A program made the translations under genes and the position numbers. Positions 63,096 through 64,000 of a DNA stretch of 64,000 nucleotides are shown in pieces. Origin of the DNA: Thermoanaerobaculia bacterium (lineage in GTDB: Bacteria; Acidobacteriota; Thermoanaerobaculia; Multivoradales; JAHEKO01); the NCBI GenBank assembly GCA_947259925.1, contig CAMYOG010000004.1, forward strand, positions 25,463-89,462, in the 5' to 3' direction. Below the pieces are notes generated by a model, which saw only the letters and a program-made list of their open reading frames with translations, did not search any database and was not told where the DNA came from. Each line of letters begins with the position of its first letter. The stretch's first letter is position 1.

Positions 63096-63508
63096 AGATC
63101 GACGAGCAAACGTCGATTCCGGACGACGAGATCACCTTCAGGACGTCGAGGAGCTCCGGCCCCGGCGGCCAGAACGTCAACAAGGTCGAGAGCCGCGTCA
63201 TGCTGCTCTTCGATCTCGAGCGGTCGGCGAGCCTGGACGAGGACCAGAAGCTCCTGATCCGCCGGCGCCTCGCCTCGCGGATCAACAAGCAGGGGGTCCT
63301 GCGGGTCGTCTCGCAGAAGCACCGCACCCAGGCGGCGAACCGCGAGGCGGCGCGGGAGCGTTTCCAGAGCCTGCTACGGGAAGCGCTAGTCGAAGAGGTC
63401 GAGCGCAAGCCGACCAGAGTGCCGCAGGGCGTCAAGAGGCGGCGGCGCGAGGAGAAGCGCCGACGGAGCGAGCTGAAGCGCCGGCGGCGTGAGCGGTTCG
63501 ACGACTGA
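63092..63508 (+). CDS. arfB: Peptidyl-tRNA hydrolase ArfB (YaeJ)
   Basis: 138 residues. GPGGQNVNKVES contains the GGQ motif of class I release factors, without the stop-codon-reading domain. The C-terminal tail is highly basic (RRRREEKRRRSELKRRRR), as needed to insert into the empty mRNA channel of stalled ribosomes. It rescues non-stop ribosomes. ATG 63092 overlaps the yihY stop; a start at 63053 would add 13 residues inside yihY. Confidence 0.93.
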   Translation: MKIDEQTSIPDDEITFRTSRSSGPGGQNVNKVESRVMLLFDLERSASLDEDQKLLIRRRLASRINKQGVLRVVSQKHRTQAANREAARERFQSLLREALVEEVERKPTRVPQGVKRRRREEKRRRSELKRRRRERFDD

Positions 63509-63589
63509 CGGGCGACCGATGAGTGCGTCGACAACCAGATGCGCGACCTGCTCCGGCGGCCGTGCCACCGACGAGGATGCCGGCTGAGA

Positions 63590-63991
63590 ATGCAGGCGAG
63601 CGCTGCCCGATCTCCCGGCCTGCGCGCGATCGTCCTCAGGGGCCTCGCCAAGCGCTGCGCGCGCTGCGGGCGCGGCCCGCTCTACACCCGCTGGATCGAT
63701 CTGTATCAGCGGTGCCCTCGCTGCGGCTTGCTCTACCTCGAAAACCAGGGTGATCCCTGGTTCTTCCAGCTACTCATAGATCGCGCGCTCTTCATTCTGC
63801 CGATCATCGCCGCGCTCTTCTTCGGCTTGCACAGGTCGAGTCCGGCCCTCTTCGTCGTGTTCTGCGTGGTGCTGGTGGCGGTCTTCTTCGTCACGACGCC
63901 GCACCGCTACGGTCTGTGCGTGGCGCTCGACTACTACTCCCGGCTGCGCTTCGGCAGCCAGGGCCCGCCGGAAGACCGGGTCGACGCCTAG
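63590..63991 (+). CDS. DUF983-family membrane protein
   Basis: 133 residues. Two CxxC zinc-ribbon pairs (CARCG and CPRCG) precede two membrane helices (ALFILPIIAALFFGL, VVFCVVLVAVFFVTT). DUF983 proteins are common in proteobacteria and related phyla, sometimes near cytochrome oxidase genes; function unknown. ATG 63590 is preferred over 63539 because the preceding residues are Arg-rich and unlike the family. It is complete, ending nine bases before the window edge. Confidence 0.82.
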   Translation: MQASAARSPGLRAIVLRGLAKRCARCGRGPLYTRWIDLYQRCPRCGLLYLENQGDPWFFQLLIDRALFILPIIAALFFGLHRSSPALFVVFCVVLVAVFFVTTPHRYGLCVALDYYSRLRFGSQGPPEDRVDA

Positions 63992-64000
63992 CTCGTCAGC

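Overview
This window is GC-rich chromosomal DNA, almost all coding, from a Gram-negative-type bacterium: it encodes RND pumps, a lipoprotein adaptor and an outer-membrane barrel. GTG and TTG starts are frequent. Several genes sit 6-7 bases behind a -10-like box, as leaderless genes do. A Ser/Thr kinase with TolB-like and TPR domains, many Mo-hydroxylase subunits and RAYT-type palindromes would fit Acidobacteriota. That placement is inference from gene style, not from a marker gene. I see no rRNA, tRNA, CRISPR array or phage.

Layout. 1-1663: partial hypothetical gene, REP-like palindrome, alkyltransferase-like protein, threonine dehydratase-like enzyme. 1688-9623: an RND pump locus with two different permeases and one adaptor, with two copies of a second inverted-repeat family. 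9642-12178: secreted cohesin-like protein with an Asp-rich tail, then an EamA transporter. 12292-15975: complete coxS-coxL-coxM-type molybdenum hydroxylase. 15982-21574: B3/B4 protein, DUF1992 protein, three UGA-recoded selenoprotein candidates, a lipase, a split XdhC, MocA and DoxX. 21631-32486: phosphopantetheinyl transferase, CoA-transferase, an NCS2 nucleobase permease fused to a GGDEF domain, GT39-type glycosyltransferase, PilZ protein, a second coxL, an exported hydrolase and a DinB protein. 32517-38996 (minus strand): coxM-coxS-amidase-fdrA-ylbE and a hypothetical protein. 39071-48861: SLC13-type permease, Ser/Thr kinase, HemW, two CPBP proteins, remnants of a transposase and a CHAT protein, secreted and outer-membrane proteins. 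48968-50599: marR-arsM-AhpD operon in which the AhpD is a fourth selenoprotein candidate. 50709-63991: acyl-CoA dehydrogenase, B12-binding radical SAM protein, LepA, PAP2 phosphatase, alanine symporter, esterase/TPR protein, cyclic 2,3-diphosphoglycerate synthetase-like protein, YihY, ArfB and DUF983.

Main result: four short thiol-redox genes look broken by a single in-frame UGA. In each, the UGA falls exactly where the family has its redox cysteine, the family sequence continues downstream, and a bacterial SECIS-like hairpin starts 10-15 bases after the UGA. They are an ArsC/Spx-like protein (UGTC), two AhpD-superfamily proteins (CHYU and CYPU) and an OsmC-like protein. Standard gene calling would miss them or split them.

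Second theme: purine and molybdenum metabolism. Three sets of Mo-hydroxylase subunits, XdhC, MocA, an NCS2 permease carrying its own diguanylate cyclase domain, and FdrA/YlbE with an amidase could together form a purine or allantoin-type nitrogen route linked to c-di-GMP. This link is inferred from gene content.
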